Assembly: GCA_902795985.1 (NCBI GenBank) | Contig: CADBNG010000372.1 | Coordinates: 1 to 5,845 of the forward strand | Direction: 5' to 3' | Length of the DNA stretch: 5,845 nt | Origin: an uncultured Lachnospiraceae bacterium | Lineage (GTDB): Bacteria > Bacillota_A > Clostridia > Lachnospirales > Lachnospiraceae | In this document: positions 4,525-5,845 of the stretch, piece by piece | How the letters are laid out: every line of letters starts with the position of its first letter | Numbering within the stretch: the first letter of the stretch is position 1 | Notes under the pieces: generated by a model | The model's database searches: none | Told to the model about the DNA's origin: nothing | The model's input: the letters and a program-made list of their open reading frames with translations, nothing else | Translations under genes and position numbers: made by a program

Positions 4525-5845
4525 TCACAGAAAGCGACCGGTAATGCTTTCCTTATTCTTCCGGATTTCCTCCGGCGTTCCCTCCGCTACGATCCTTCCG
4601 CCGGCCTCTCCGCCGCCCGGGCCCATATCGATGATATAATCGGCATTCCGGATGACGTCCAGGTCATGCTCGATGACGATAACCGTGCCGCCGTTGTCAA
4701 TCAGGGCCTGGAAGACCAAAAGGAGCGTCCGTACGTCCAGCGGATGCAGACCGATGGTGGGTTCGTCAAAAACGAAGACGGAATCGTTCTGGATCCTTCC
4801 CATTTCGCTGGCAAGCTTCAGCCGCTGGGCTTCTCCGCCGGAAAGGCTCGGGGTTTCTTCTCCCAGCGTCAGGTAGCCGAGACCGAGATCTTTCAGGGTC
4901 CGGAGCCGCGGCGCAACGTTTTTCATATCTCTGCAGAACATAAGCGCATGATTCACATCCATGGCCATCAGTTCCGGAAGCGAATGGTCTTCACCGGCTT
5001 TGCTGCGGATCCGTACGGCGTTTGCGGCTTTTGCGTAACGGGAACCCCGGCATTCCGGACAGGGGATATCCACGTCCGGAAGGAACTGGACGTCCAGGCT
5101 GATCTCGCCGGTGCCGTCGCAGACCGGACAGCGGAGATTCCCGGTGTTGTAGGAAAAATCCCCCGCCTTATAGCCCAGTTCCTTCGCGCAGGCCGAACGG
5201 GCGAAGATTTTTCTCAGCTCATCATGCACATTGGCATAGGTGGCTACAGTTGAACGCACGTTGATTCCGATCGGCGCGGCATCGATGAGCTTTACGTGCC
5301 GGATGCCTTCCGCTTCGGCAGAAAGGACGTGCTCCGGCAGCGGTCTTCCCTCTGTTGCAGCCTCCAGCGCCGGGATCAGGCTTTCCAGGATCAGCGTGGT
5401 CTTTCCGGAGCCGGAAACGCCGGTAACGACCGTAAGCCTTCCTTTCGGAAAGGCCGTCTGCAGCGGGCGGACGGTATGAATCGCGGAAGTGGAAAGACGG
5501 ATCTGCCCTTTGCGGAACATTTCCCGGGAATCCGCCTGCGTCCGTACGGTTCCGAAACAGCCTTCCGTTAAAAAGGGGCCGATTCGGGATTCCGCCGAAG
5601 CGGCGATCTGTTCCACGGTGCCCTGGGCAATCACGCGGCCTCCGTCTTCGCCGGCCAGCGGCCCCATTTCGATAATCCAGTCGGATTCCTTTAAAATCTG
5701 CGTGTCATGATCCACCAGCAGAACGGAGTTTCCGTCTGCGACCAGGTCCCGCATCACCCCTGTCAGGCCGACGATATTGGCCGGATGGAGGCCGATGGAG
5801 GGTTCGTCCAGAACGTACAGAACCCCGGTTGTCCGGTTGCGGACG
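4525..5845 (-). CDS. UvrA-family ABC ATPase (UvrA-like paralogue), C-terminal part only
   Basis: The open frame runs past the right edge. 439 complete codons are visible, and the GTG/ATG codons at 5752-5757 are internal, because the upstream residues GVLYVLDEPSIGLH are the Walker B/D-loop of the first ABC module. Numbering from the first whole visible codon, the first module shows Walker B D13-E14 and H-loop H46. The second module shows Walker A GVSGSGKTT (142-150), a zinc module CPVC (239-242) and CPEC (262-265) with the usual 19-residue gap, signature LSGGEAQRLKLA (334-345), Walker B FDEPTIGLH (359-367) and H-loop H393. Catalytic motifs are all intact. UvrA proteins dimerise, bind DNA and start nucleotide excision repair with UvrB. 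This copy departs from housekeeping UvrA in several conserved strings (APIGINVRSTVATY rather than SPIGRTPRSNPATY) and stops at TGRFL without the usual glycine-rich tail. A UvrA2-like or self-protection paralogue is therefore likely. Whether the UvrB-binding domain is present cannot be seen. Confidence 0.9.
   Translation of the reverse strand, partial: VRNRTTGVLYVLDEPSIGLHPANIVGLTGVMRDLVADGNSVLLVDHDTQILKESDWIIEMGPLAGEDGGRVIAQGTVEQIAASAESRIGPFLTEGCFGTVRTQADSREMFRKGQIRLSTSAIHTVRPLQTAFPKGRLTVVTGVSGSGKTTLILESLIPALEAATEGRPLPEHVLSAEAEGIRHVKLIDAAPIGINVRSTVATYANVHDELRKIFARSACAKELGYKAGDFSYNTGNLRCPVCDGTGEISLDVQFLPDVDIPCPECRGSRYAKAANAVRIRSKAGEDHSLPELMAMDVNHALMFCRDMKNVAPRLRTLKDLGLGYLTLGEETPSLSGGEAQRLKLASEMGRIQNDSVFVFDEPTIGLHPLDVRTLLLVFQALIDNGGTVIVIEHDLDVIRNADYIIDMGPGGGEAGGRIVAEGTPEEIRKNKESITGRFL

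Noticed and set aside
5755..5757. GTG at this point as the start of a 410-residue UvrA-like protein
   Set aside because: The frame stays open upstream and encodes the conserved Walker B/D-loop LDEPSIGLHP, so the codon is internal and the gene is cut by the window edge.

Overview
The window looks like chromosomal DNA from a Gram-positive anaerobe of the Clostridia (Bacillota), plausibly Lachnospiraceae-like. The grounds are moderately GC-rich genes with AT-rich intergenic DNA, a strong GGAGGAG ribosome binding site, an Ala/Glu-rich lipoprotein with a Gram-positive type lipobox, a tRNA gene with no encoded CCA, and a boxA-like leader of the Firmicutes type. The family-level placement is an inference. 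No mobile element, CRISPR array or phage gene is visible.

Layout. Bases 1-290 are an intergenic divide. On the minus strand a near-consensus promoter (TTGACA, 17 bp, TAATAT) with a long A/T-tract UP-like element fires leftwards into a leader carrying a boxA-like sequence. This is how a stable-RNA (probably rRNA) operon starts, and the operon itself would lie off the left edge. On the plus strand the same divide carries a candidate extended -10 for the next gene. Bases 291-2048 (+) encode a 585-residue Na/Pi-cotransporter-family membrane protein with a C-terminal PhoU-like region. Bases 2049-2361 hold no gene but contain three strong hairpins that end the two convergent genes on either side. 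Bases 2362-3969 (-) encode a large secreted lipoprotein made of two globular regions separated by low-complexity linkers. Bases 4109-4181 (-) are a tRNA-Val(GAC) gene with its own excellent promoter at 4192-4221. Bases 4222-4524 have no gene but two more hairpins. Bases 4525 to the right end (-) are the C-terminal 439 codons of a UvrA-family ABC ATPase whose start lies outside the window.

How the parts relate. The genes do not form one pathway. The transporter is transcribed rightwards and meets the leftward lipoprotein transcript at a shared terminator region. The tRNA, lipoprotein gene and UvrA-like gene share the minus strand, but they are separated by promoter and terminator signals and are probably separate units, although read-through from the tRNA into the lipoprotein gene is possible. 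I see no convincing new multi-gene system. The points most worth a second look are the rRNA-type divergent promoter at the left edge, the degenerate substrate-binding motifs in the Na/Pi-family protein, the two-domain lipoprotein, and an orphan plus-strand terminator near 4450.
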